Origin: Rotaria macrura
Lineage: Eukaryota; Rotifera; Eurotatoria; Philodinida; Philodinidae
DNA: 64,000 bases
Reading direction: 5' to 3'
Assembly (NCBI GenBank): GCA_900239685.1
Contig: OENT01000105.1
Location: forward strand, 124,001 to 188,000
In this document: positions 10,992-24,235 of the stretch, in pieces
Layout: each line of letters begins with the position of its first letter
Position numbering within the stretch: position 1 is the first letter of the stretch
Program-made: the position numbers and the translations under genes
Notes under the pieces: model-generated
What the model was told of the DNA's origin: nothing
Database searches by the model: none
The model's input: only the letters and a program-made list of their open reading frames with translations

Positions 10992-13664
10992 TCATGAGAA
11001 AGGTCTCTTTTAGCGTGAAATACTCTGATTTTCGATCGAGTTCGATCAAATAGTATCAAACGAATAAAGGTGATACAAATTTACATTGACTGAGACCTAT
11101 GATCCATTTGGTTTTTACTAGTCTACCAGGGCTGGGTGTGGGATGTGACAACGCGGTATCGTCCCATGGGTCTATGAGGTGCACCTACTTCGGAAAATAC
11201 TCCACAGGATGAAATTGAATGAAAAACAAAAATAGCCCCATTCAATCATTGCGTGGGACTAGCATTTTAATTTAGGACATTATTCTTTGCTGTAGGAACA
11301 ATAAGATGGTTTGGATGCAAATTTCGTATTTATTTATTAAGTGAATGCATATAGAGATGTATGCGTTTTTTTTTAATGATAATTTAAAGAAAAAACTGTG
11401 AGCTTCATTATGATAAAGCCGTAAAAAAAGATAACATACACCATGTAGTGAAAACATTCTATCGCTTTAAAATTTCTCTCAGCAGAAGAGATATTTTCTT
11501 GATCCCTTTACAGTAAATGTTTGAAGTAATGAACATAATATTGGATACATAATTTCATTCCTATAAATAGTCCATTTCTGAAAGGTCTTTTTAAACTCAT
11601 CAATAGGTTTCCAAATGAGCCATTCGTTAATTTTTTTACCGAAATTTGTAATATATAGATCAGTACATACTAAATTTAAGAATAAAATCGACGTTTTATT
11701 TAGTAATGACGGTTATTAAAGATCACTCGGAGAATCATGTCCTAATAAAACATTCTCGTTTGAAAATCAATAAAGGTAACAAGCATTAGTACGATACGAA
11801 ACAAAACTTTATTCAAAACTCGTATTGAATTCATTATGAATATATACAGTGGCGAGACACAGTAACAATTATTTTAAATACAGGGTTATATGTTCTTGTT
11901 TCGCCTGAAACAGAGCCGAATAAAAATTCGATCAGGAATTTACTTTAATAGATAATCATGAAATTTCCTATTTGCAATCCAATGCATATCAAATATCAAT
12001 ATTAGAATAGATCAGTGTTAGAAAATAAAACGAAGAGGATAGGATTTTGGAGCACTAATCCAAGAACTTTTGTACAACCCTATGTACCATCACATATAGA
12101 TAGTTCCCGTTGATCGTTGTTACTTTTTAAAGGAAGTTTTAAACCAAAAACGGTACTCGACGAAAGTGAATTTTTAGAAGATGAAATATGTTCGGATGGA
12201 ATGGAACGGAAGGAGTCGCAGAGATCAAGCCCTACGTGCCAAGGTATAAGACGAATTTTTCATTGTATCACATCGCAAAGATTGAAATTCTTTTATCCAT
12301 CCCATGGGACAACGTTTTTCGTCTCATCCGATCCTAAGCAAAGTCTTGAAGCCTATTCATGCTATTCATATGTTTTCATGATAAGAAAGGTTTCTCTTCT
12401 TCCATTGTGCATATACAACTGTATAAAAGCTGTAGTGTTATTATGATATTTTCTTTCGATATCGAAGTATATGAGCCAAAATCCAAGGCTAAATTTTTGA
12501 GCAAGCCAGTAAACAACTTCGACACTGTCCTGTTTGTTTTGTAACAGAAAACAAGTTGAAGTTTGGACTCAAATAAAAATTTTCACAATCATCATATATT
12601 AACTATCATCGTAGTGTCACTTTGAATTATCGTATGTATTTGTAAAAATTGTATCTTAGTGTGTATGTCTTTATTCTTATTGCTTGGTAAATCAAAAACA
12701 ATCGACCAATAACAACATGAAAGTAAAACAAACAAGCGACAAAAACAGGGGTTCAACGAAAGACACAAACAAAAAGAAAAAGGGAAAGAAACGGAAAGAA
12801 TATCATCCAAGAACTCCACATACACACGCACACACATGTGATAAACATACAGACAAAGAGAGTACTGTTGCAAGATTAGGTGCTGCTTATTTTTCTCATT
12901 TTTTTTATATGGGCTTAAGACGATGATTTAAGGATAAGAAAACACAAAACATAGTGATTACATAGAGTTTCTCTTCTAGAAAGACGAGCTTTTTTCCACT
13001 TAAAAAGGAGAACTAATTTGATTCATAATAGTTGCATATGTGTGAACCCATTGTCCGTATAACAATATCAGATTCCTAGTAGTAACAAAACAAAACATGA
13101 AAAACTAAATGTACACCGACAAGAGCAACAATGTGATCTAATCAAATAGTACTATTTTCTTTTGTTTCTCACACCTATCTTTGAGTTAAAGTCGACTATT
13201 AAATATAACACTAGTTACGGGATATTTATCGATAGTAAAACAAAAGAAAGCAACCAATCATATGTTATTAGTCACATCTGTTATAAAGGACAAACTGCGC
13301 GATGTACGACACACAATCAAGCAAAACAAAAAGAGCAAAAGAAGAAATGTAGTAGTTCGTATGAATATTTCAATCGGAAAGAGAGTGTGAACTACATTTG
13401 AGAGTTTGTTATCAAGGAAAAAGACACGTAAAAGGATCCAAGAGCAAAAGTAAATAACAGTTGAATAGAAAGAAAAACATGAAAGGAAAATCCATCCTAA
13501 ATCGCTTACGTTCAAGGCATATATGCATGCTTCTTTGTATTAAAGTTTAGGTAGTAGAAAATAAATAAAGAGACTCAGAAAAAAAGAACACATTGTTGTG
13601 TGATAACAAAAAAAAACAAAGCAAGAATAACAACAACAAAGATTCTAAACGATATCAAAAAAAA
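10992..13664. other. Gene-free stretch 3' of eIF4G
   Basis: No supported gene. A locally GC-rich patch at about 11125-11200 begins CAGGGCTGGG, like a hAT-type transposon end, but no matching second end or duplication was found. A plus-strand frame at 12117-12446 has no recognisable domain. A short CA-type microsatellite lies at about 12818-12838. The 3' UTR and poly(A) site of eIF4G must begin just left of 13665. Confidence 0.5.
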
Positions 13665-16600
13665 TTAGTTATCTTCATCTTCGCCGTCGTCCACTTCAGT
13701 TTCAGCTTGTTGTAACCAAGTAAAGAAATCTCTTGTTGACATTTCAACCACGGCATGTCCTTGAAAAAAACCATTGAAGTATGAAATTATAAAACTATTG
13801 TCTAGTATTATTTACCTTCGGTTTCAGACTGATCTGGATGTCTAAGCCATTCAAAGAATGCATCTTCACTTACACATTCTTCATCATAAAAAATATCAAA
13901 CAATAATTGAGCCATCTCTACAAATGAAGAAATAATTAATCATCGACTTGATTCTGTTTCTTGAATGAAAACAAAATGATGAGAACTATTAATTTCATGT
14001 CGACATCCGACAAAAAATGCAAATGTATGCGTCCTAATCAACTACAATGGCTGCAAATTACCATTCATTGTTTACAGTAACACGACAAAGGTCAATCTAA
14101 ATATATGTGCTTCTATGAAGCAAGATTTTATGCTAATCTTAAGATCTTCAGAAGAAAAAACTTAAATTGTGTTCGTTCCCTGATTGACATTATAAATAGG
14201 ATTTGAACAATTATTAAGTCATAGTAACAGTCAAATTTCTTGTGAAATAATCTCAATTGTTAGCATTGATATTTCAAATAGTTCTACGCTTCTAATAATC
14301 AATTAATACATCATTTAGACATTTGATGGAATGCCTTATTTTTGGATTAAACCGAGTTGCGTAAGTCTATTCTGAATAATAATGAGCTTAACTTTTCCAT
14401 GTTCATTATGCAAGTGAATGCGCTGCAATGAACAAGTTTGTATCTCTTCGTAGTTTTGCACAGATAACGAGAAATCGAAGTCATAGCTTGACTCTCTAAC
14501 TTCTTCCTATGTTATTGTGTCTAGAAAAAAATCCAAGTTGAAAGTCAAACAAAAAATCAGTTTGTACTTTGAATATCAACGGATTAAAAATAAAAGTCTA
14601 TCATGTTAAATTTGAATTTACAGGCAATTTATGTTGTCATTTGGTATCCAGTTGTGAAAGTACGATGCACGTATGAAGTTACTTTTCTCAAATATATCAT
14701 TTAATAAGTAAGTAATGTCATTTTATTAACAGACAGAATAGATGCATTCTGTGTGAAATCTTTATTCATGTCTTCGAATATCAAATAGGTTCTCTCTATT
14801 CACATTTCTTTCTAACAACTTGACATGCGGTATAAACTCGTGCACAAGAAGACATCGACTATCTTTTAGATTCACCTTTTCTAAATAATAACATTGTCTT
14901 GAATATTTATGAATGTGCTATCCGGAAAGACAAAACAAAAGCAAATAAACAACACTATTCCGTTGATTTTTGTCTATCGAAAAACATATCTGTAATTCGA
15001 TAGCTAAGTACTAGACATTGCCAATGACTAGCGTCATCAACAAACATAACAACATCGTGGACAGTATGACCTAATGCTATATGTACTGAGTTCGATATGG
15101 GCGAAGACTATTTCTATAAACTTACATAAGTTCGACCCTTTAACGCAAGACTAGACGTCGTATTCTTGTTTAGTAAGGGAAAAGAAAAAGAATTATTCTG
15201 CATAAATCTCTACTGTTTGTAACGACGAAAGAGACTTGATGTACAAATATAAAATTCACACTAGGGAAATGAATTTCGATAGGATTCATCTTTATACAAA
15301 TTCTAGTCTGATAAAATAATTGCATTTTAATGAAAGGAAATTCTTACTTGGTGGATGTTCAAGCTTGTTAACAAAATTTTGTATAGCATAGACAGCTTGA
15401 ATTTCAGCTTCTGGTTTATGTTCAATCAATTTTTTGAGCACAGCCATGCGATTTTTTGCAATATCCTCTTGAATCTTTTTTTGTCGTTCACGAATTATCA
15501 AACAGGCTTCCAAATAAGATAAAACTATATTACGAATATGAAATTTATCTGTTGAATTCATAGACTAAAAGAAATAAAAATTCATTTTAGTAGGAACACA
15601 AAAACGACTATCCTAAATTAAAAAACGTACTTTTTCAATATAGGTTATAATTTCAGTGTCAGCCACCATTGTACCTTGATCATTAACAGATTTGAATAAC
15701 TTAACTAAGAACATATCAGCACGTGGTATGAGATTTTCTTTTACTAATGTGGGAGTTTTTGTTTCTGTGCTTTCACAGAGCCAATTGTATTCAGTCGTAA
15801 ATGAAGAATCAATAAAATCTGATTTTAATAAATCATTAAATGAAAAACCGGATGATTGCCAATATTTTTGTAAACGCGATTTTGACTAAAACAAAACATG
15901 AATACAATCAATAGTAGAGGTAAAGAAAACATATCAAGTAGTAGTATATGCTTACAGAAAGCTCGGCTGCATATCGAATAATACATTGAAATAATTGTTT
16001 GGACTTTTCATCGGGTACTATTTGTAAAACGGGTTTTAACAATAACATATTCGGTGACGGGCCACCGATAAATGCACCAAGAATTTCACCAATGTATTGC
16101 CAAATAAGAGGAATATCAACTGCAAAATCAGGAACTAAATCAATAACCATTTTAAACCTGAAATCATTCGTATAGTAGAATCATAGAAATCAGTAAGATA
16201 TTTTCATTCATACCCAACAAGAAATGCATCATTAGATATGATATTTTTATTGAGTACAATATTAAGTAGATGACCGATAGCTTTACGGGCACGAGGTTTT
16301 GCTTCTAGTACATTAATAAATAATTCTCGAGTAATAAGTGCTTGATGATCAATCGATGGTGTGCAGAAATTCATAAAATCTTCGACAGCTTCCTAAAAGA
16401 CAAGTGACATTTTTACATTGTAATATTTTTTAAGGTAATCGTTGCTATGGCAATATTTGATATGTTTGTAAATCATCCTTAAGCATTTTAAATTCACAGA
16501 GTATTCGATGATAAAAATCGTAGCTTACATCTTTGAAATATTTCCAAACAAATATTTTGATTATTACACTAATGAGAAGTACTAGTACACGTTCGATAAA

Positions 16601-19600
16601 GTGAATTTAACGGATTTAGTTCGAGCAAGTATGGTCAAACTGATTATTGGACAAATGCAGGAAAATATGAACTTCATCTGTTTTCCTATCCTTTCCTTTT
16701 TTTTTGTTCTCATGATTGGGTGTAACAGACTACGGAGGTAAATAGACATGAAACAAAAAATTCGATCGTATACCAACGTCAAATTTCATTCTTATCGAAT
16801 AATATGTTACTAGAGAATCTTTAATTATTCTTTCAATTGTCAAATCGTGTTCAGAACATATTTACAAAGATTTTTTTCTCTCAAAACATTTTTCATAATG
16901 TTTATTACAAAATTTAGCGGAAAATATCGGTTAAAATATTCAGTCCAATTGTTTATGACACTATTGAACACTGAAGTATAGTAATCAATGTTCATAAATA
17001 ATTCATATCTAAACTGATGATTTTCTGTGTAAATTCATTCTATGAATTTCGTATCGTATGTTTCTATCTGAAAGAGAGTATCTAAGATTGTACAGCTCTT
17101 TAAACAGAATCCTTATATGTTATGCACATTAGTGAATAAAAGAATTTAGTATGTTTATCATTGGTACTTATATCTATAGAATTACTATTCTGCGTGTGCT
17201 ATTAATCAAACGTTTCAATAAGAAAGTAGACATTACAACTTTGTCTGAGTACTGATGAACAAGAAAACGCTTTCCGATGGCAATTGACTTGTTTTCATAG
17301 GAGAAACATGTGGTTAACATATTTGCGCCACTTCATTTATGAAACACTAAATATATGAATTTTACTTGTATAGGTCGTTCGTCGGTATCAGAATAATTTT
17401 CTGCATACTCTTCAATTAATGAATGCACATGTCCAATGGCTTTTTCCTCGTCAAATGGTATGGCCGATACATTACTACTATCGGTTGTTGGTGGTGATGG
17501 TATAAATGTTTTATTGGATGACAGTGTTGCATTAGAACTGGATGCTTGCTCATAAAGATTTGAATCACGAGACTGTTCACGGCTGACATTACGTGAGCCT
17601 TCCCGTGAATTACTCATTGATATATTATGTGGACTTGTTACTCCACTAGTACTTGTTTTTCGTACTGGTTCGGTATTATTGTCACGCAATAATTCCTTAA
17701 GAAACCAAAGAAAAGAAAATTTGCAAAATAAGAAAAGGATGATTTCTTTGTTCCATATATTACGCGAGATTGTGAAGAATAACCAGTTGCACTATTCGAT
17801 GTACCAGTTTTTGATCGTACCTGTTGAACTTGACCAGTCGGAGGTTTACCAGTTCTAAAAACAAATTGCATTATGTTTTTTAGAATTTATAATTGAAAAT
17901 AAAGAAACTGTAGAAAAGAAAAGTCGATATTAACACTGATTTTAGTTGAAGATATTTATACATGAAGTACTTCATTGCAACTGTGAAAAATCGAGTGCTT
18001 CGATGCTGAAGAAAAGTATGCTCGACACATGATGAAATTGCATTACTTGTTTATTCAATGAGCAATAGTAAGCTGCATTGTTTTTCATCTTTTTTTCCCA
18101 GAAGGATTAAGTCAATAGTTTTTGTTTTTGTTGACATCCTATTCAATGGTCGGTTGCCGAGGCATCAAAACAAATTCTTATTCGTCTACTCGACACATGA
18201 CTCAAGCAATTTGTTGTCATACAAATACGCATATGAAATCTGATTCTCGAAACTGAACGATATTGTACAAGCATAAATATACAGACTAAAAATTGATTAA
18301 TATTTCATGGTTGTACTACATGAAAATAGAGGATTTCATTGTCAAACTTTATAGGAGAACGGACTTCATGGTCAAAAATGTTTTACTCACAATGATAGAT
18401 TCGTATTTTACTTTAGTTGGTTCATTTAAAATTTCGACTGTTGAGCATCAATAAAAAAAACAGATGATGAAATCGATCTCATCACATATTATAAACACAA
18501 TAAAAAACTACGGGTGGAACTCAATGCAATAGTGGATTTCGCGGCAAGATTTCGATTCTGTTGTCAATAAGATATTCAAACAATTCATTTTCCTATTCAG
18601 ACATACAAACTTATGAGTTATTGCAAGCTGACTATTGAATCTATTTTCCGTATTCTCTGAAGGCTGTTTCTTTTGTTCAGTATTTGATGAGAAAGGCCTA
18701 TAGTAGCACCTTATTTTCATCAAAAAAAACATATTGAGAATTGTGTACTGATTTACTGCAAACTCATATAGTCATAAGACTTATCTTATGACACTCTAGT
18801 TTATAAACACAACACAGTATATATTCCTTACCGTCCAGCATTTGTTGTACGTTCACTGTCAGATTTCTTGTCAACAGCTGATCCTCTAGACCATGAACCT
18901 TGTGGAGCTAAATTCAACGGCTATGAAAAGAGAAATAAATCATTTGAAGCCGCTTTTACATCAATGGAGGATTACCAATGGTCCTTGATTTCGCCTATCA
19001 TTTGATTGTAATTGTCGTACTGAATTGACATTAAAACGATTTACATTCTGATCGTCATCGATTCGATTTGACTGTTGTTTAATGCCACTGCCACGACTAC
19101 CACGTGATCCCGTATACTGTTGTGGGTTATTATTTCCAGCACGATGCGATTCTCGACGTTGTAATTTATCACGTTCTTGCTCACGTTCTTGTTTTTCACG
19201 TTTGACTCGTTCTTGTTCATGAATTTCATCAATCGTTGTTGGTTTTGATTCAGGTCGTCGAGCAACCCAATTAGCCTAAGCAACAGATTTCGTATGAATT
19301 CAGTAAATAATATATGCGACAAAGAAATATGTGCTTTACTTTTCTGAAATCCATAACATCTTGAATCATGAATCGTATTCGCGCTGATGTATGTCGTTGT
19401 GTGACAATACTTTCTAACTCCACATAATTTTTTTCCAAATTTTTTCGATTTACTGACTAAAAAATAAAAAAGTAATACGTGTCAGTCCTACTGATTTATA
19501 AAAAAAATGAAACGTAAGAATGAAAAACAAAACACAATGTGACACATATAGAACAAGTGCAAGCAAGAAAGCATGTGCTTATCGATGATATTTTAACACT

Positions 19601-22600
19601 CACCTTCTGAATTAGAAATAAGCAAGAAAAAAAAAAGAAAAATTAAATAAATTTCAAATCCCATATAATCAAAGATGTTAAGTAATAATTTTATTTTAAC
19701 AAAAGACAATTTCATACTTGTATACATTTCAGTTAGACATACCTTATCACTTGTTTTCGAATCAAGTTCTTTGCCTATCGTGTTTAAAAGTTTGCATAAA
19801 CATTCGAGACTTTCTTCGTCAGTCTTATCACGTAGTAAATATTCCATACAATCATACATGATTATGTCTGTCAACATTTGTAATTTGAATAACTCACCAA
19901 TAAAACTAAAGAAACAAATATGTATTTTAATTTTTGTGCTATTCTTTTCTCTAGGAAAACATAACTTAATGTTACTTACAAAATATTCCCCAACTTTTTT
20001 CGTTTTGCTTTAGCTAAGTTTTCTTCTAATTTTTCGTCTTCTTCCTTCTGGAGTTTTTCATCCATGATAGCTTCAACTTCACGTTTTCGACTTTCATATC
20101 CAATTTCTTGTCGATAGTCATTTTCGAACTCTTTCTGACATCTTGTCAATAGCAATTGCCGAAAACTATGTGTAAATGTGCTACCATTTTCATCGGGTAC
20201 TGTTACTTGTTTCTTTTGAAAATATTGACATAATTTAGCATATAGAAAGCAGAAGGCTGGTTCATCAACAGCTTTGGAAAATATATTTGTTATCATTCCA
20301 TTCAAACGTTCATAGCAATCAAGTTCAAGTTCATCCAATTGTTTTAATAGTTTATCATAAGTTTGTGGTGTTACTTTATTCAATATTCCTTTAATATCTC
20401 GTAAAAATTTTTCATTTAAATCAATTTTATTTCGATTAGCTGGTGTATATGGATTTTCAGCACGATTAGGGAATTGTGGTTTTTCTAACACTATACTTGA
20501 TACTCGAAAAGGAATATTTGAGAGTTGACGAAGGCCAGTTGAATCTGTAACGCCATCGATAGATTTAAGAGTAAGTGGTCGTTTTTGTGAAATAGGATCG
20601 GCTCGTTTATTAAGTAGTTCTTGTTTCGTATAACTATGTCGTTTTGATATTGAAGGAGTTTTTTCAACATATGTTGATTCGGAATCTACATTATCCGATG
20701 ATATCGGTGTTTCTGCTACTGACACACATTCTTTAGATTCTGCATCAGATGGTACTGATAATATTGATGAAGATTGATTTGTTACATTTGAATCATCAGG
20801 TGTGACATTTTCTGTTGATAAAATTTCTTCATTAGTTTCATTACATTTACTATCAGTTACATAATGGTTCTAAAAATAGAAAAGAATAACATTTCAGAGC
20901 AACAGTTATTTGCAGTTTCTTCTTATTGTTATATTTAATACCCGACGATGTCGACTAGAAGATCCTTGTTTCTTATTTTGTCTTTTTTTTATTACCATAA
21001 TTATAGATTTGATTTAATTCAAATGCATGCTATGAACGAACAACAATATCCTAACATACATACATATATAGATATATATATATGTTTTTCTTCTGTCGTT
21101 GTTTATGGATGAATTACTGGTCTATTTTTTTTTCTTAGGTTATTTCACAATGTAGATGTTTATTATTATGTGTAAAGGCTATGTAACGATTTAGTATCAT
21201 ACAGAAAAGAAAAGAAAAAAGAATGTAACTTTGCATGAATCATAAAAAAAACAAGTCTTTGATCGATAAGGCTGAAAACAATCCAACTAAGAATATGCTC
21301 ATTGGGCAAGGAAAGGGGAAAAAAGAGTATAATTTTTCCCACTCTCAAAGAAGCGATACGGTTCCTTTCATTGTAGTGTAAAGAAATACAATTATGACGA
21401 ACAATAGTTTGAAAATGTTTCCCAGTAGTAAATCCGAAGCAAATATAACCTACAGCAACTTACTCATTTCATAAAGAATTAAATAAAAAACAATTTTAAC
21501 CCAAGATTGTTCTCGTTTAGCTATTAGTCATATTTTAACTATCTTGCCCAATCGAATAGAATGAAAAACATCAAGTAGACTACCTACCGTTGTTTGAAGC
21601 GTTTCAACTTCTTGTGTAGTATCTTGAGCTTGTGATTTATCGTCACCAATGTTTCGAATAGGAATACCCGGCAGACCTGGTTGAGGTTGTTCTGATGTTG
21701 GCGTTGATGGTAAGTTCGTTGTAGTTGTTGAACTTGATTGTGACGTAACATCTTCTATTTGCTTTTCTTTCGTTGATTTTCTATCAGATCCATCATCACT
21801 TGATGAATGATTTAAATTCTGGTTAAAAAAAGAAAAGAAAAGCTTAACTACACAAAATGATTTGTTCATTGTCTTATACCTTCTCTGTTTGAGCAGTTGG
21901 ATCTAATAAAAGAGCAAATCGTTTTAAATACTCATCACGTGTTTGTGTTTTACTCGTTTCATCAATTGCTTTAGAATGTATGGCTGTTGAATCAGTTCTT
22001 GAATCGTTTTGATGATCATCATCTTTCATGACTTGTTTTGTATTTGAAGCTGTACTATTAGTTGTTGATGATGGTGCTTTTATGTCTAAAGCTTTTTGCG
22101 AGACTGGATCAACAATTGCCAAAGGTTTTCTTGGACGTTTTGCTAGATAAATATTGAAAATAAAACGTACAATTAATCTCTATAATAGTACAATTGTAGT
22201 TCAATACTTTTCGATTGTGATGATTGAGGTAACAGTCCTTGCTGTTGATCAATCTAAAAATGTAAGATTAAGAGTAATATTTTCAAGTAAACCATCTTTA
22301 CGGGTGATGTTTGAAACGTTTGTGTTTGATGAGACTGAGATGATTGCGTTGGTTGCTGATTGTTAGCTGTAGAGTATTGCGCTTGTGGTTGATTAGATAT
22401 TTGTGAAGGTGTTGTTTGTTGTGGAAAATTCGGTGTTGAATATGCTGTTGGCATTGTATAAGCTAGAACGATGAATTTTTGTCGTTAATTAATATATTTC
22501 TATTCGTTTTTTCAAACAAATGAAATTTACGAAAAAACGGCGGTTGTGAATACATATGTCGTGCTGGTTGTATATTACTATTTCCATACGCTGAATATGC

Positions 22601-23103
22601 TCCTTGCGGGATATAAGCTTGTGTTCCATTAGAAGTTTCATTCGATGGACGAATTATAGAAACATATGTTGAATTCTTTAAAAAATGAATGAAATAAAAT
22701 TTCAATGGAGATTTTGAATAGAAAGTATTTACGGGTGGTCGTGCACCACTTGCATGATACTGTGGTGCTGATAGATATGGATTCATAAAAACTGATTGTC
22801 CATAAACACTGGGCACTGGTGCATTATAAAACTAAATAGTAGGAATTTCAATGTAGGAAAAAGAAATCTTTGATTTTATTCTTACTGGTGCAGTCATATG
22901 TTGTGATTGTGCATATGTATTGGAATTCGTCATGGGGAAATCTGTGAAAAGGAAAAAATTAAAATAAATATGCTAGAAATCACACAGGAAAGACAATAAC
23001 ACTTACGGTCTACTCCATTTGATATATAATAACCAGCTGTCGCAGGATGAGTTCCTGCCGAATTAGGATAATATGTTGACTGATCAGTGTTCATTGATTG
23101 CAT
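13665..23103 (-). CDS. EIF4G: Eukaryotic translation initiation factor 4G
   Basis: Scaffold of the cap-binding complex eIF4F in the cytoplasm. 21 exons: 23103-23007, 22941-22886, 22831-22733, 22675-22531, 22462-22302, 22253-22208, 22142-21880, 21818-21588, 20869-19980, 19905-19743, 19456-19340, 19275-18976, 18920-18832, 17854-17764, 17695-17366, 16392-16214, 16157-15956, 15885-15631, 15564-15348, 13917-13816, 13759-13665; 1375 aa, all phases closing. The N-terminus is Tyr/Pro/Gln-rich, the usual place for poly(A)-binding-protein contact. [12 protein letters not shown] near residue 202 matches a conserved eIF4G stretch. YTKQELL near residue 446 fits the Y-x4-L-hydrophobic eIF4E-binding motif. 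MIF4G spans about 520-755 ([27 protein letters not shown]), followed by [20 protein letters not shown]3 spans about 995-1150, and the C-terminal W2 domain ends in the acidic/aromatic FFTWLQQAE tail. Start at 23103 (or Met at 23094). Confidence 0.96.
20942..20998 (-). CDS. Possible alternative first exon of eIF4G
   Basis: Inside the 718-nt intron between eIF4G exons 8 and 9 there is an ATG (20998-20996) followed by 19 open codons rich in Lys, Arg and Ser. They end at a GT donor (20941-20940) in the phase needed to join exon 9 at 20869. No polypyrimidine acceptor precedes it, so it reads better as a first exon than as a cassette exon. A product starting here would lack the N-terminal 366 residues (PABP-contact region) but keep the eIF4E-binding motif, MIF4G, MA3 and W2. 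Internal promoters giving short eIF4G forms are known in other animals. This is inference without transcript evidence. Confidence 0.35.
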
Positions 23104-23922
23104 TAAGAAATTGTAAGAGAAAATATGAGAAATATATCAAAATTGAATTCAGATGTCTGATTGTCCCAATGCAGTTTATATAAATATAAAATATCGATTC
23201 ATTTGATATAAAATTGAAGATAATTTTCCAATTCTCACTGTTCGATATCAATCTTTAATAGATTAGTGATAACTGTATAATTGAAAATGATGATTAATAT
23301 AACAGGTATGTATATAGTTATGTATATATAAATATTTATATATATATATTTATTTAAAGTCCACAGTTAAAAGAGGTATAACAATAATAAGAAAATGCTA
23401 GTTATGTTTCTATTGTTAAAATTGGACGAAATAAGTAATTTTCTATTACGAATAAATACTAGAAAGAAATGGAAATATCAAATCAGTTAAACACAATGAA
23501 AACATATGTTGTTTTGTGAATAAATGGATGATTAGCTATTGTGTATAAAAACATTCTCAGGGTGTTACGTATTCATTGTGTAAAAAGAATGAGTAGAGAA
23601 AAGGACAAGAAAGAAACATCGATATCGCTATTAGTCTCGGTTTTCACCGATTGTTCTATGCGTGAGAGGAACAAATCTAATTTAAGAAAAGAAATTTCGA
23701 AACTTATGATGATACAAAATTTGTTTTGATTGGTTCATGTTCCTCAATCAAATTCGAATTCTTTCATGTTTTAGCCTCCGAATCCATATATACGTATTTT
23801 TTATTCAATTCAAAAGGAAAAGAATAAAATAAACTTTCAAGTTGAAATTATTTTCTTGCACACAAATATTTAATATAGACAGTTTTTAAAAGCAGATGTC
23901 ACTTAATTCTGGTTGTTGAAAA
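23104..23922. other. Intergenic spacer between eIF4G and R-SNARE
   Basis: About 820 nt without a supported exon. It lies upstream of eIF4G and downstream of the R-SNARE gene, both minus-strand, so it should hold the eIF4G promoter and the R-SNARE 3' end. A TA-rich low-complexity run is present at about 23310-23352. The plus-strand frame at 23541-23729 has no recognisable domain. Confidence 0.5.
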
Positions 23923-24210
23923 TTATAATAAATGTGTCGAAAATCCAATAAGTAAAAGTAGTACAATAATAATAATAATAATAATAATGAAAATAAAAAT
24001 CAACTGAAAAGTATGCGAGTGATTTTTCCAATCAACTCGACATTTAATTTCTTTTGCAAGTTTCTTCAATTTTTGAGACTCCTTTAGTAATGTTACAGCT
24101 TCGTTGTCAAGCTTTTGCAGATCAGGTTGGCGTGCTTGTATTAACCGTATATTTTCTTCGAATATAGTTTTCATATCATTAATACTTTCTTCGATCTTGC
24201 CAGTCGTCAT
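23923..24210 (-). CDS. Short R-SNARE (VAMP/synaptobrevin-like), no longin domain
   Basis: Predicted vesicle SNARE that would pair with Q-SNAREs to drive membrane fusion. One exon, 95 aa. Counting back from the WKN juxtamembrane motif, the spacing matches synaptobrevin exactly: LDNEA sits where VAMPs have LDD-x-A, and Arg at QARQPDL falls on the ionic zero layer. Hydrophobic residues occupy the neighbouring heptad layers (Ile at -1 and -2, Phe at -3, Leu at +1 and +2). A single C-terminal membrane anchor follows, FIFI then an Ile run and VLLLLIG, with a few residues after it. The SNARE motif starts almost at the initiator Met, so this is a brevin and not a longin. A pyrimidine-rich AG acceptor lies one base upstream of the ATG. 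Divergence is high, so the exact VAMP subtype cannot be named. Confidence 0.8.
   Translation of the reverse strand: MTTGKIEESINDMKTIFEENIRLIQARQPDLQKLDNEAVTLLKESQKLKKLAKEIKCRVDWKNHSHTFQLIFIFIIIIIIIIVLLLLIGFSTHLL
23965..23988 (-). repeat. (ATT)8 microsatellite coding for the SNARE membrane anchor
   Basis: Eight uninterrupted AAT units on the plus strand read as eight Ile codons on the minus strand. They lie in the middle of the predicted transmembrane helix of the R-SNARE. The repeat is in frame, so unit gains or losses would change helix length without breaking the reading frame. Confidence 0.9.
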
Positions 24211-24211
24211 T

Positions 24212-24235
24212 CTAAATCGAACAAAAAAGAAATTC
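24212..24235 (-). promoter_or_regulatory. Splice-acceptor-like site abutting the R-SNARE start codon
   Basis: On the minus strand the R-SNARE ATG is preceded by a T-rich tract ending in GATTTAG and then a single A. This is what a 3' splice site looks like. It may accept a 5' UTR exon, or a trans-spliced leader if this animal uses one. No upstream exon was identified. Confidence 0.4.

Noticed and set aside
12117..12446. 109-codon plus-strand frame
   Set aside because: No domain or splice partner and a codon pattern unlike the real genes. It lies downstream of eIF4G on the opposite strand.
19604..19608. A 3-nt micro-exon (AAG) of eIF4G between exons 10 and 11
   Set aside because: An AG-AAG-GTGAGT arrangement exists, but exons 10 and 11 already join in phase 0, so the micro-exon is not required and cannot be shown.
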